Shown in pieces: positions 34,160-45,563 of a stretch of 64,000 bases of DNA (positions are counted from its first letter, which is position 1; each line of letters starts with the position of its first letter). Below the pieces are notes generated by a model, which was given only the letters and a program-made list of their open reading frames with translations, had not been told where the DNA came from and searched no databases. The stretch is from Tenebrio molitor (Eukaryota; Arthropoda; Insecta; Coleoptera; Tenebrionidae). The stretch is taken from contig NC_091049.1 in NCBI RefSeq assembly GCF_963966145.1, positions 20,398,001-20,462,000 of the forward strand, read 5' to 3'. A program made the translations under genes and the position numbers.

Positions 34160-36050
34160 ACTATTCTAATTGATGTGATCGATTGGTTGCCTAAAATCCA
34201 GGGGCTTTGATATAATGTAATTTCAATTAGAATGTAATGTTGCATATTTTCAAAACTGCTGATCCGATTCGCTTCAAAACTAACACATCTTGCGTCCTTA
34301 ATGTGAGGAACATTTTGCAAAAAGAACATTTTCATTTGGTGTATATTTGCAGAAGTTGAAGTAAACGAAAAAATTGTACATAATGACCAATATTACCAAA
34401 AGCGGTGATCCGATTGGTACAAAAATCAACATTTATGGAGTCTTTACTGAGGCAACTATTTTTAAAAAAGAAATTTTGAAATCGGTTTGTTTTTGCAAAA
34501 GTTACAGGAAGCGGAAGAAAATTTCACAGACCGTCCTGCGGAAATCCACTTTTTCTTGTGTTTTACGAATAGTACAACCAGAATATGACCATTTTGTACA
34601 CGATTTTACTTCCATTTCTTTAGGGAATATGCAACTATATTTTATTTAGACCTTTTTATGCTCTACCACATGAACTACCTTTGGATCTAAAGTCTTTGTT
34701 AAAATAGATCCAAACATCGTAATTACGGATATTGTACATAAAATAGGCTTATTATTGCCACAAGGTTATGGTCAGGATTATTGCGTAACGAATATCATTT
34801 TTATATTTTATCAATATCTATGATAATGATTTTGTCCTTTATCATTCGCGGATTTCTAATGCGAGATGTACAAAGTGAGAACAACGGACATCCAAACGTT
34901 GATCCTTGAAGTACACCAAAGCTAATGTGACTAAACACTTTGTTTTTTAAGCATTTTGCCCGTGTTTTTAAGGTATATTTAAAAATTAACATTTTCAAAG
35001 ATTTTGCCCTGTTTTTTAAGGAAGAAGGCATACTAGACAAACTTATGTAGATAACGATTTTAAAACAAAATTGATAGATTTTTCCGACGGGGTAAAACAC
35101 CCTGTCTGTAAAAATTGATGTAAAACTGTATTTATTTATGAATAGGATTACGAGTACATGCGATTTTCCCCTGTTTTGAAGTTTGTACTATATGGGCCTG
35201 TTTAGCACAACAGTTCAAATTTAAGGGTTTTACCCTGTTTTTAAGGTATATTTAAAAAAGCTAAACTATTTTTATATTTTTCAAAAACACTTCTGACTTG
35301 TCCAATTTTCTAAGCAGTAATTTTTCTGGCGGCAGTGGGAATGTTTCCCATAAAAATCCGATTACTTTAATTTCATACGGTTCTAGGTATAACTCCTCTA
35401 TTTCAAACACGTTCTCAATATCGAATCAAGGTTGGGTTGTGATAGAAAGGCCCAAAAATTTGCTGAAAAAATCTACTGTTAAATTCTATTGTTTCAATGT
35501 TTTTCTGGGCAAAGTCTAGGAATCTGCCTTTTCTCTCTTCAGTTCGACTATTCAACTTCTTGCCATTGAATACGCCCAGGAAGCTTCTTAATTCAACAAG
35601 TTTTAAGTGCTTTAAGTTTTCCCAATTAGATGTCGTCTAAAAGATAGCAATGAAAATTTATTTTGTGTACAACCGTACGCGAAATGAGCACTTCGCATAC
35701 CGAGAACAGGCTGCGAAATTCAATTTCGCAGCCGTGCCTTGACGAGGGTCGTAAAAGTAACTATGTGGGGTTCAATATAATCGGTGTTTATTTCTAGCAA
35801 ACTAATTAACTAAATACAAATCACAAAAAGTAAGCAGTGTATCTAGGAGAGAGGTTAGAGGAGCTGAGTCCTTCCGAAAGCAAAGTTTCTTGTAAGTGCT
35901 GGCTGGGTGTTGATCTTTTGTAGGCGTCGGTTGGCGTTCTCTCCATGGTGTGGTGTCGGCGGGAACGGTTGACCAATGGGGACTGTGAGGGAGGACAGAT
36001 GATATAACTTATAACATAACTTAACATTTACTTTCCGCAATAAATAAATT
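34160..36050. repeat. Non-coding region with diverged direct repeats and a perfect palindrome
   Basis: GCTGATCCGATTCGC (about 34257) and GCGGTGATCCGATTGG (about 34401) start two diverged copies of one unit. TTTTTAAGGTATATTTAAAAA occurs near 34970 and 35240. A perfect 12-bp-arm palindrome (GGCTGCGAAATT and its complement around one C) spans 35709-35733. No gene. Confidence 0.5.
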
Positions 36051-36521
36051 CCATTAAGTAAGCCAATACAACGTTTTCCGACACCCTTTTCACATTCTTC
36101 TTGTTACACCAGTCTCTAAACGTCTAAAATCACGGTAACGATTTTTCAGGTTTCAAATGAGACACTGCACAAATTATAAATCGACGAAGCAAAGTCCCAG
36201 TTACATTGTTATTTCTTGCTAAAGTGCTTGCTTGTTTAAATCAGGAACATACACAAACTTGAAGTTGATGAATTTCAGGTGATGCCGGAGTTGTGTTGGC
36301 GAAGTACAAGTGTTGACGTTTCAATAATCATACCAAATACTTACATGTATAAGACGACATTTAAATAGACCGTAGTAGTAGGGATACTCAGTAAATTTGC
36401 TGTGGAATTTGTTTTTATATTCAGTTGTACTCCATTTTCAGTAAGTCTTATATTGCCTAGTTTCTGTGTTAACCTCAGATGAGGACGGTGTAATAATAAT
36501 AGCACCGCTAAAAGAAACTGA

Positions 36522-37240
36522 TCAATTATTGCTAAAAATGTAGTTCGTTTTTTTTTTTTTTTCATTGGTGTCAATATTTTTTTTATATAATTCTAAAAAT
36601 TCTTCTCCTATTCCCTTGGCGGACTTTTTTAAAATTCTTCCTTTTGGTTTTTGGGGAGTTGGCCTGTCACTGGGTTGTTGCATCACCTCGTCATCCTCAA
36701 CTTGGCCAAGGTCTTCATTTTCTTCTTCACCCCCAGAGAGAAGTTCGTTGTGAGCTTCTGCTTGGAATCCCCCAGATATACAGACACTTGGTGTGCCAGT
36801 GACTGTAACGCGGCCCCAAACAGAAATTCCTCTCTCCTCCAGAGGAATTGCCGACGAAGAACCACCACCGGTCAAGTTTCTTTCTTGGGCGTTTTTTCTG
36901 TACTTCGCCCTCGTGGCGTTTTTCCAGTCGGTGAAACGCTATAAAAAAAATTACATAGTTTAATAATATGTTCAATTTGAAACATACGGACCTTCAATCA
37001 TGGTTAAATTTCACACCTTTTTCCATTCATTCCATGACAAACATGGACCGTTGCCACAGGCGTTCAGCCGAATTGCCAAATTTTTCCAGCAATTATTAAT
37101 GTAATTAACATCCATGCTTGGATTTATTGTGCCCGTCCTGAATACTTCGTCCTCCTCCATGTTTTTTTTAACCATCTTAATGTGTCTTCAGTCAGATGAA
37201 AATCCATTTCAAATATTTTTTTATTAATCGTCTCCATCGT
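36522..37240 (-). pseudogene. Myb/SANT-like protein of a Harbinger-type element
   Basis: The first-helix segment (HLTEDTLRWLKK) is in another frame near 37195. From 37160 an exon encodes MEEDEVFRTG and a WKNLAIRLNACG helix. An intron (37016-36939, GTGTGA...TTATAG) rejoins to RFTDWKNATRAKYRKN and then TGGGSSS, the usual order in Harbinger Myb/SANT proteins. An acidic linker and a basic end follow to the stop at 36522. The partner transposase is not found nearby. Confidence 0.6.
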
Positions 37241-37244
37241 TCCA

Positions 37245-37490
37245 ATTTCATTTCTTTTATAGTCTTCCTAGCAACTTCGCCGCTGAATTCTGTTTCATGC
37301 TTTTTCCAGCATCAAGACGCATTTTCCTTCTCTTACTAATTTTACCATGGTTGTATAAGAAACGCCAGTTATATGTGCTGCTAGTTTTAACACCGTTTCA
37401 CTCTTTTAACAGATTGTTGTAAACATCTAAACAAATCTGTTTGGCCTGTTCATCTAAATGCTATCTTTTCTTTTTTGATTCATTGCTGTC
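37245..37490 (-). pseudogene. IS630-like transposase N-terminal helix-turn-helix fragment
   Basis: Read across a frame change near 37410, it gives LDEQAKQICLDVYNNLL and then HITGVSYTTMVKLVREGK, an N-terminal DNA-binding pattern I associate with IS630/Tc1-related DDE proteins like the one at 39.7-40.4 kb. It is too short for a firm call and it abuts the Myb/SANT gene. Confidence 0.4.
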
Positions 37491-37512
37491 TTCCCCATTG
37501 GTGCTTTCCAGA

Positions 37513-37772
37513 TAATTAAATCATTGTCCCCTTGGCGTAGGAGACTTCCATATACGCCAGCACCTGAAATCAACCCGATCTTGGCCTCGCGGTAGTACCG
37601 TGGATCGGCGAGTATTTTTATTTTTTGCCACAAATCTTCGTCCGTACCTGGGTGGCTTATCCGGAAGACTTTCCGCCGGGTCGGTTCCGCTCCCTCCAGT
37701 TGGGTCGTCTGTTCCAGAACAGCCCATTCGTCTTTGACTGCGGCCAGTTCCTGGAACTTGTTTCTGTACAGC
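37513..37772 (-). pseudogene. BEL/Pao-type retrotransposon protease-region fragment
   Basis: In one frame it reads KFQELAAVKDEWAVLEQ, later ILADPRYYREAKIG and LISGAGVYGSLLRQG. The last matches the IGADVYG protease-region pattern of BEL/Pao polyproteins. A longer ORF covering this stretch is in a different frame and is a shadow. It is joined directly to the P-like fragment. Confidence 0.4.
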
Positions 37773-38375
37773 CGCTGTAGGCCGCTTGAAATTAGAGGGC
37801 ATTAGATTGTTATTCCAATCACTTCTTGCCCGAATTGCACTAAAAAATATTTCCAAAAAATCTTGCGACAATTTAAATGTCAACAAACATTTGAGTTCTT
37901 TTCTGTCTACAAAGGCGTGGTAGAGACTAAACAAATTTTTTAAACAAAGAATTACACCAAGGAAACCCGTTTTCCGTTTACTTTGCAAAATAGGTGTTCT
38001 TGCATTGTCTTTTAAATTCTCTTTGTATGTTATCAACCTGTTGTTGTGTAATTCACCTCATTGAGAGGCGCACGAAATTACAATTCCATATCTCAAAAGC
38101 ATTGTTAAAGTTTAAACAAAACTGAGCTATATCTTTACGACCTTGAAAGCCTTCCAAATTCAAATCTTTTCCAAATTTCAAACCATTGCATACACTTTCA
38201 CTTGGAGCCTGCACAACTTTAATTCTGTTTGCTTCAAAATAAATGTGTCTTTTTGTTAGTTTGGTGGCTGCAGTGAGGCCTTCCTCATTTTGTAGTTTTT
38301 GTAACTTTCTTATGTGATTCCAAGATATTTTGTTGTTGTTACCTTCAAATTGATAACCCTTATCTATCTACAATT
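37773..38375 (-). pseudogene. P-element/THAP9-like transposase fragment
   Basis: Reads KISWNHIRKLQKLQNEEGL, TKRHIYFEANRIKV, IAQFCLNFNNAFEIWN and, after a frame change near 38040, TFKLSQDFLEIFFSAIR and WNNNLMPSNF. This order is typical of the middle and C-terminal part of P-type transposases. The THAP domain is absent. It is the second of three P-like pieces on this strand. Confidence 0.7.
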
Positions 38376-38641
38376 GTCATAATAAAGGGCATGATTCAAT
38401 TCTTGTCGAGAGCTTCGCAACTACTGCGCCCCCAAAGTCCATTCATTACAGAAGACTGAACTTCGTCGATCTCAGTTGATGCGCCCTGATATATTATGCA
38501 GTCATACAATAGACCACTACTACATTATGGTGCAGACAACTTTATACCTCACTTAGTTCGTTTATTTTTGATGTACTGTTTTATATTAATATGACATTTG
38601 AATGATATCATTTGTTCGTCGACACATAAGTTTGTTTCACT
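38376..38641. other. Short spacer
   Basis: No gene recognised. Confidence 0.5.
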
Positions 38642-38923
38642 TTATTCCTTCAGTCTTGTTTGAAACTTCACTTTTTTGGCCTTCATCATCGACATTTTCA
38701 TCATTCTCAAATACATTTTCTTCATCCGCAGCGAATTAGTCGAGTTCTTCAACGGATAATCCCAAGTTATTTCATGAAATCGCAAGTAAACTAAATTTCC
38801 TTCTTTAATATGGGAATCCTCGTCAGTTTCGCCATTGTCGTCGCTGAAACCCTGGGTATCTGATAAGCCTTGTTGTATTAAATGTAAAAGCTCCTGGTCC
38901 GTGAGTGGACGACGTAGATCCAT
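38642..38923 (-). pseudogene. piggyBac-type N-terminal acidic fragment
   Basis: 93 codons from MDLRRPLTDQELLHLIQQG, then an acidic stretch. Such a start, with an LTDEEI-like motif and an acidic region, is typical for piggyBac-like transposases. No DDE domain follows. Assignment by pattern only. Confidence 0.4.
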
Positions 38924-39679
38924 TTTGACTGATGACTGATTTTAGGTTGGGTATTTTATTTATTTTTTACCTGATCACGCACCATGTCCCCAAATTGGTA
39001 CTTCAGTTTCGAAAATTTTTGCAAACTAGGGAAACACCACAAGTATTTGTCTATGTATTGTGTATGTATTGATCAGGATTTTCACTTATAATATCCCTAG
39101 TGCATTGATTATTTCCGGATATTAATCAATGCACGAGGGCATATTCGGTAAGAAAATCGCAACGACACGGACATTATGCTTCTTAAATTATAAATTTTTA
39201 AATCGTACGACACTCATTAAAGACCAATAGAAAAATTAGTTCACGAGCCATAACCAAGACAACAACAAAATAAATGATTTTGATTGGCTGAAAAAATTTC
39301 CACTTATTAATTTCATGTTGGGTTAGCTAGGTGCAAAAAATTTCCAGGAAATCTCAATATTGTTATAGAAACGACACCGAATTCTGTTTTTCTATTGGCT
39401 ATTTTTAAGTGTCGTGCAATTTTCATTGTAATGTACAAATGTTCTCAATCAGTGGTTTGTGAAAACGAAAGTACGATATAAATATTCTTGTATCAACTCT
39501 GTCGAAATATTTTGTAAAAACAACATCTATAGTTTTTTTTGTTCCTTGTTTCCTCTATTTCCATAATAATTTCATTAGAATCGGAAAACAAGTTATCTTC
39601 GGATTCTGAAACATATTTTTCTAATGTAATTGTAATAGGTAGTTTACAATACATTCACCCATAAGTCTAGTCTAGTGGT
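38924..39679. repeat. Spacer with a 215-bp inverted-repeat element
   Basis: 39206-39240 (GTACGACACTCATTAAAGAC within) pairs with the complement at about 39385-39420 (CTATTGGCTATTTTTAAGTG), giving a MITE-like unit of about 215 bp. Otherwise nothing recognised. Confidence 0.5.
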
Positions 39680-40395
39680 CTTTAATAAGTTTTTCACAAT
39701 GTTCAATGCATTTTGTCCAAAAGTCTGTTGTACATAAAGATAAAGTGTCCTTCCATAAATTAACAACCCTGTCTTTCGATGGGGGTTGCGAATTTATATG
39801 TTTGTCATAATGAGATTTACACCTCGCCTGTGCCATTTCGATAGGGTTATATTCGCAATGGTATGGGGGAAGCCTAAGAACTTCATGTCCTGATAGCTGT
39901 AAAAGTTCGAAAATTACGTAACGTTTTTGTCCGTATTGTTGATATGGTCGAATTAAAACGTAAAGTTGTTTTTCGTAAAATTGTTGTCAAAGTCAGTCAT
40001 TGCTGCATCTGTCTCTTTGTAGAAGAAAATGTTGGAGGTTTGTCCATACGCATAGAATGGTATGGCGCGTTATCCATTACCACCACACATTTTCCTACAA
40101 TATTGGACAAAGCAGGAATAAGCTGCTGTTGCGTCCACTGTTTAAAAAGTTCTCCGGTCATGGTTTTGTGGTAGTCCCAATCGTTGTTTGCACTTTCCAG
40201 TAATAAGTCACAACCTGACAAAAAACCTGAAGTGAAACTAGCGTGTAAAATAGTAGTTTTTCCCCCTATCCTTACGGGATAGCTTTTCATATCGTCATTT
40301 ATCCATCGCCGAACAGGTTTACCCTTTTGAAAAATCCAGGTTTCATCTAAATATGTATATAAAAATGATTTTTTCACTAGATTTTTGAGGCAGAA
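39680..40395 (-). pseudogene. IS630/Tc1-related DDE transposase (copy A)
   Basis: YLDETWIFQKGKPVRRW holds the first Asp. Then ILHASFTSGFLSGCDLLL, the YHKTMTGELFKQW segment and VVVMDNAPYHS (second Asp) follow. A frame change near 40010 leads to HEVLRLPPYHCEYNPIE with the catalytic Glu, and the C-terminus reaches about 39690. The DNA-binding N-terminus is missing. A second copy lies at 42.6-43.1 kb. Confidence 0.7.
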
Positions 40396-40560
40396 GGTCG
40401 CAGGGGGATTTTGATTAGACCAAGTTCGATAATTCTGTGAATTGATGTAGCCATCCAGGTGAAAAAAAAGTTTGATCAAGAATGTCGTTCTTATTAATTT
40501 CTCGGTTAAACCAGTTACAGAACCAAACTTTGATCGGGAGAATTAGGGATTGGACCATGG
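40396..40560 (-). pseudogene. mariner-like transposase fragment fused to copy A
   Basis: FHLDGYINSQNYRTWSNQNP is the segment around the start of the catalytic domain in mariner-like transposases. It shares one open frame (40479-39997) with the IS630-like domain that follows, forming a chimeric ORF with no terminal repeat at the joint. Confidence 0.5.
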
Positions 40561-40762
40561 TAAATCTATACACAGGTGTCCCAACAAAAATTTGAATTTC
40601 ATATTTGGGGATTAAGCCCTGCTTGGCTTGAAACTAATTTTAAGTATATTTTCGATTGTTTCAAATCATGGAGACCTTGGTGGTTTAGGAAAAGTACCTG
40701 TTCTGTACTAACTATGGCAAAACGTCAGAAATATCGGCCTACTTTTATGAAACCGTGTCTGC

Positions 40763-41194
40763 TTATTGTTTGCAAACCCAATGAACTAAATGTTTTCTTA
40801 TTTTTTTAATATTTAGTATGGAACCAGTTTGCGTACATTTTTTCACTAATTTTCGGAGGGCCACAAGAGAGACCAAAGGAGTCTCTGTGATGGCAACTTC
40901 ATTATTCAAAAAAGTTTGCAAGTTGTCCAAATATGAAAGTGACCCATCATCTTCACAATTGGCTCCAACGGCACGGGGAGAGATCAAATTGTTCACCAGC
41001 AGTGCCTCAGTGGTGTGGGCAAATGAAGTAGGAGTGGGTTTTGAATTTGCTCCGGCATAGCCCCTTACGCAGGAAAAGAAATTTTCCAAGAGATCCTGAT
41101 TGAAGGCCCTTGGAGTTATGAATTTAAATCCAATGCTCCTAACTTTTCTCCACAAATAAGTAAAACTCTGGAGAGTAAAAATCCAATTCTTCAA
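40763..41194 (-). pseudogene. P-element/THAP9-like transposase, C-terminal fragment
   Basis: Open for 143 codons. FITPRAFNQDLLENFFSCVR is the conserved C-terminal P-type segment, followed by GANSKPTPTSFAHT and NNLISPRAVGANCEDDG. It differs in sequence from the piece at 37.8-38.4 kb, so it is another family member. The DDE core is lacking. Confidence 0.7.
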
Positions 41195-41205
41195 AGATAG
41201 GATCC

Positions 41206-41606
41206 TTCCGGGTTTCGGGGGCTGCGTCTGCTACCACGTGGTTCAGGAATGTAGTCGGATCTTCGTGATCCCAACCGTGAAATTCTGGGAGCGGCGCTGT
41301 TTCGGCTTTCGATGCCGCGAGGGTGCGTAATTAACCAGGGCACTTACTTCGCTTGTCATCGATGACGGTGGCGTGTCGCTCCTGTGTGTCCCCGGCGTGC
41401 TAAGGTTGGTGATCTCGGTCACCATGTCGGCCGGCCGCTCGGTCTCGATTTCCTCTTGTAATTGGATTTCTTCGTACGTGTCTCCACGTGACCATTTTTT
41501 TTCTGTTTTTTTTTTGTGATGTTGCTCTTGAGACTCGTAAGGAGGGATGCTTTCTTTCAAGAAATGGTGGTGGCCCTGCGTTGTGCGCCAAATTGTCACA
41601 GGACAA
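41206..41606 (-). pseudogene. LTR retrotransposon leader and gag start (gypsy-like), fragment
   Basis: On the - strand TGGCGCACAACGCAGGG (about 41594-41578) looks like a tRNA-Lys-type primer site directly after an LTR-like end. A frame from about 41430 (MVTEITNLSTPGTH) could be the gag N-terminus. The upstream 41610-41760 would then be part of the LTR. No second LTR was found. Confidence 0.35.
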
Positions 41607-41767
41607 GGGTTCAGAAGTTCGAAAGGCGTCGAGGAATTGTTTGGGATTATTTATTTAAGGATATGCGTGGTGAAAATTCTTTTAATTTTCCAATAAATTT
41701 TTAATGAGTAGTTTGTGTTTTTCTTTATTTTTTTTTTCTTATAAACAAACAAAAATACCAAAAAAAA

Positions 41768-42046
41768 GTGGAGGGTCACCCGATTGATCCCTGGCTAGCC
41801 CTTCATTGGATTTATTTTACCGTCGGTGACACTAGTTTACACGTGTCTGTAATGGGAGATCTTTCTTACCGATTCCTACTCCTTGAGGCGGCCCCATTTG
41901 GAATTGGCGGGAATTTCAAACCGGATGAGAATTCTGTACTAATAGTGGCCGTTCCTGACACAAAAACTGGCATAAATCCAACTTTAACTGTAATCAATCC
42001 AGATTTTGTAGATTACACCGCAAATATGAAGATAGATATGTTGTAA
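41768..42046 (+). pseudogene. Crypton-like tyrosine recombinase fragment
   Basis: A 92-codon frame whose second half reads VLIVAVPDTKTGINPTLTV, then INPDFVDY. The PDTKT...FTI pattern occurs in the catalytic domain of Crypton-like tyrosine recombinases and resembles TDTKTKICRSFAIT at about 57.05 kb. No catalytic Tyr or HxxR segment is present. It is the other + strand exception in this block. Confidence 0.4.
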
Positions 42047-42579
42047 TTGAAGACCCTGATGCAAGAAGGGGATAAGTAACAATATGTAAATTTTTCAGGA
42101 GAAGTAGAAACAGTTTGTATTTTAAATGTGAAATTTATGTTGGTCATGAAGTGTGGCAAGCTAGTACAACAGCTGTAAATGATTTTAACAGCATTCTACG
42201 GCCAAATAACAATGCTATTAAGCAAAAAAGAAATGTGGTTCAATAATGGGATATGTTTAAGACTTTTTATAATATAATTTACAGCAGGTGGGAAGAGGGG
42301 ATAAGTTACATTAAAAGAATTTTCAACAGAAAAACTTTATTTTTAAATGTGAACCAACAATAAAAATGAATATAATCTAAAGCAATTCTAATTATTTTAA
42401 CAGAAATTCAAATGTTTCTTATAAAAATAGGTATATATATTTAGCCAACTAAGTATCAAAATTAACAAAAATACATGTTTATAAATAGGGTGATTAATTA
42501 ATCAGACTCAAAATCGACAGAACTATTTCGGTCCGTTATATCTGAATCAACTTCTTCTGCTAATGTAATTTTGTCTGAT
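42047..42579. other. Spacer without recognised gene
   Basis: AT-rich. GGGGATAAGT motifs recur at about 42069 and 42298. Nothing assignable. Confidence 0.45.
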
Positions 42580-43141
42580 TTAAGAGATTGATAAAAATAC
42601 AACTCGTTTTTTCCGACATATTCCGACATATTTTACGTTAGATTCTTCTTTCAAATTAGCGGAATTGGCAACTGGCATTGCAGCGATGGAATTAATTGTT
42701 CTTCGACCCATTTTTTGAATTATTTTAAATAAGGTGGAATAACACCCGTTCATCGTTTTGTGATAGTCATAACTATCAATATTAATATTTAAAAGGAATT
42801 TGCAACCTTTCAAAAATCCAAACTTGCACTCTTCGTGGAGAACGGTAAAACGCTTACCCTCTGGCTGTAATTTTTTTAGGCATAGCCCCCCCTGTCATTT
42901 TCGTTTAACCACCGTCTTACTGGCGCACCGTTTTGGTATAACTTCGTTTCATTCAAAAAAAAAAAAAAACAAATAAGGCATTTTGTTCTTTATATTGCAA
43001 ATATTTCCGCAGAAACTTAATTTTTAATGATTGTAACCTCGGACTTTCAATTAAGATGTTTCGATTATTTACTTTTTTATAACCATGACCCGTTGTTATA
43101 ACAATAGATCTGAATGTTGTCAAGCCTCCGATATAGCCCAC
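42580..43141 (-). pseudogene. IS630/Tc1-related DDE transposase (copy B), decayed
   Basis: RNILIESPRLQSLKIKFLRK and YLQYKEQNAL (43141-42975), then after a poly-Lys/T tract LNETKLYQNGAPVRRW, GFLKGCKFLLNINID and YDYHKTMNG. It follows copy A motif by motif (YLDETW..., SGFLSGC, WDYHKTM) but the first Asp reads Asn (LNET), and there are frame changes near 42950 and 42870. It stops near 42580. Confidence 0.65.
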
Positions 43142-43426
43142 TTCATTTTTGGCCTAATTGTACAAGTTTGCCATGGTAAAATATTTGTTGCTCTCGTTCA
43201 GCCGATAAATATGATTATTTAGATCTTGTTTAAATTCATATTTTTTAAAGAATTCGTACTTAGGTTTCTTTCCTTGTTTAGGATGGGAAAAAGGTATTCC
43301 GGATTTATGCTGGGACATTATGGCATGGGCATCACTTTTTGATCACTAGAAAAAGCAAATATTGAATGACGGGATACAAGTTTTTGAAATTGGACCCAAA
43401 AGACGAACTCGTCAAATAAACTACTA

Positions 43427-43985
43427 TTATTTAACGAATTCGTTTGTAAATTGGGCTTTTTTTGGAATGAGTGGGCCCACGAGTGCCAATTGCGGAATAA
43501 GGCTTGACACTGCCACTCTCATTTCTTGCTCCACATTGATTTTTGAGCGATATTTGCTCTTTATTGCAGCTACAGCTGAAAATCCGGCTTCGCATAAATA
43601 GCATGTTGCAAAGGGAATGAAAATCCTCATCGCTTTTAAACTAAGAGTTGTATATTCACTTTTGACCGTTATCCAAAATTCCACTAAATCGGAATTACAC
43701 CGTTTTGTTTGAAGGTTGTTGTCGCAAGAGGGTTCAATGAGACTCTCTTCTTCTTGCGAAGTGAATTCTGGTGGAGTTGAGAATGAAAAGGATTTTGGAT
43801 CCACCTTCCACTAAGTATTTTGCAAACCATTCAGTAAGCTTCGAAAGGTGTTCCGTGAAAAGGGACAGCAAGTCTTATGAGACAACGAGCTCATTAGAGA
43901 GGCCGCGTATTGGTGCAATTTCGGGAAACAATCTTGACCGCCATCCTCATTAATTTTTCTTGTCCACAACTGCAGTTTTCTCCTA
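43427..43985 (-). pseudogene. hAT transposase C-terminus (ZBED/FAM200-like)
   Basis: LQLWTRKINEDGGQDCFP at the start, a frame change near 43810, then FWITVKSEYTTLSLKAM and IPFATCYLCEAGFSAV, the hAT dimerisation region, and SKYRSKINVEQEMRVAVSS. The last about 20 codons come from a repeat shared with 54.75 kb, which supplies the stop. The catalytic Asp residues lie further upstream and are missing. Confidence 0.7.
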
Positions 43986-44355
43986 AACGACCCAATTTTC
44001 TCCACTAACCAATTAACATTTATGCGAGCGTTATGTAGGGTAGCCCTATCTTGTTGAAAAACAATTCTATCAAGTTCTGCAAGGGGCAATTCATCCAAAA
44101 AGTCATCAATATATTCAACTAGCAGTTGATGGTATTTTTCTTGATTTAAGATGCCGTGTATGAAAAATGGCCCAATCAACCGATCACCCAAAATACCGCA
44201 CCATACATTTACGCTAAATCTCCGTTGAAAATTATTCTAGTATTTTCTTGGCTCCAATATCAGTGAATGTTTCGATTAAAAATTCCGTTGTTACTAAAAG
44301 TGCATTCATCCGACAAGAGCACTTTTCTGTAAAATATCTGATCCCTTTGCATCAC
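43986..44355 (-). pseudogene. mariner-like transposase fragment
   Basis: VLLSDECTFSNNGIFNRN holds the first Asp and is followed by WSQENTR. A frame change near 44230 leads to GDRLIGPFFIHGILNQEKY and IVFQQDRATLHNAR (second Asp region), then the frame runs straight into hAT sequence. Upstream it is fused in frame to Jockey ORF1. The last catalytic residue is missing. Confidence 0.7.
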
Positions 44356-44359
44356 ATCC

Positions 44360-45300
44360 AAATAAAAATTGCTGTCTTCGGTCACGGTCATTTTAATTTT
44401 TTTAATATCGATTAATTCGTTTAGTTTTTTTAATTCGGTGAGTAGTAGTCCGGTGGCGGTCGCGGTCGCGCTTTGGGAATTTTCAGGCGTTTTGTCCGAT
44501 TGCTCAATTTGTCCGCGATTTTCAGTTTTATCTTTGTTCCACGGGTTTGTGGCCGGTATGGGGGCAAGTACGAGTGTTTCCGCGGGTTTAACAAGGGTTT
44601 GTTGTTCTTTGTTTGAATTGATATTTTCTACACGCTTTTGGTAGACTGGACAATTAGTGTCATTAGCGACGTGTCCTTCGCCGCAATTGGCGCATTTGAT
44701 TTTATCCTGTGGCACGAATTCCGTGTGCGTGTAAGTAAGGTGTGGCCCGGCGCACTTAAGGAACCGAGCTGCCGCGTGGCAATTGGAAGTTGCGTGTGCC
44801 CCCAGCGCTGGCAGTGGTGACACTGGGTGATTAATTTATTATTTATATACAGCGTCCACATGACGCGGGTGTTCAAACGACAACGGACCTCTGATTCTAA
44901 CATGCTGATTCTTACTATTTTATCTGTTATTACTAGAAATGAGGGGCGTTTTGTTCCCCGCATTTGATATACCTTTTCAGTACCGAGATTATGTTCCTCT
45001 TCTAGTGCAGCTCTGACTTCTACGGCCGTTGGGTTTTGACACAGACCCCTCCCGACGAAGGCGTCTTTTCCTTCTTATGGGTGAAGGAATGATAGCTCGT
45101 TTCCGTTTGGGACAAAATTTCTTTCACCTTGATCCAGTCCGCCTTCTTCTGCGTATAGATGGTGGTATTTTTCCTAGGAAATTTAATAGTACACTTTTTT
45201 CCTATGTTGCGGTAAAGAATTTGTTTTAAATCGTTCAAATTTTCAACAAAACCGTGGATGATCACTGGTGGTGGTGGTCTCTCTTTGGTCAAAGATTAGG
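44360..45300 (-). pseudogene. Jockey-clade non-LTR retrotransposon ORF1 (zinc-knuckle protein)
   Basis: PPPVIIHGFVENLNDLKQ starts the PRE_C2HC-type region (45270-45060). After a shift near 45050, QMRGTKRPSFLVITDK and the knuckles follow: CHHCQRWGHTQ (about 44830), a decayed second, and CANCGEGHVANDTNC (about 44690). The C-terminal tail (LLLTELKKLNELIDIKK) then runs in frame into mariner sequence. ORF2 is absent. ORF1 proteins bind element RNA. Confidence 0.7.
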
Positions 45301-45559
45301 GAGGTAAGAAGATGTTTCACTCAACCGGCGGCACTTTGATGTTGGTGTCCCTAAATTTAAGTGCTATGCATCTCTTTCTGTCATGCTGCCCATCTCGTTC
45401 TTTAGTGTTTTATAGGTGAGTACACATAAAAAATGTGGTGATTGTTTTGTAGTTGGTAATATGAAGTTTGATTGGTCTTATCTTATAATATTACAGGTTG
45501 TCGCAGCTAAGACTTCGAGCCTAATATCTCGGTTATTTTCCAACGGATTTTTGTGAAAT
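45301..45559. other. Spacer next to the piggyBac 3' end
   Basis: No gene recognised. It ends at the TTAA (45560-45563) beside the piggyBac terminus. Confidence 0.5.
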
Positions 45560-45563
45560 TTAA

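Larger units (their letters stand above)
33750..36096. repeat. Inverted 43-bp repeats 2.3 kb apart
   Basis: 33750-33791 (GTGTCGGAAAACGTTGTATT within) recurs inverted at 36054-36096. Between them lie the 236-bp MITE and non-coding sequence. They may be the ends of an element or two copies of a short repeat; no target duplication was recognised. Confidence 0.5.

Noticed and set aside
37521..38036. 171-codon ORF as one protein
   Set aside because: Only the part above 37773 is in the P-like frame; the rest is an out-of-frame reading of BEL-like sequence.
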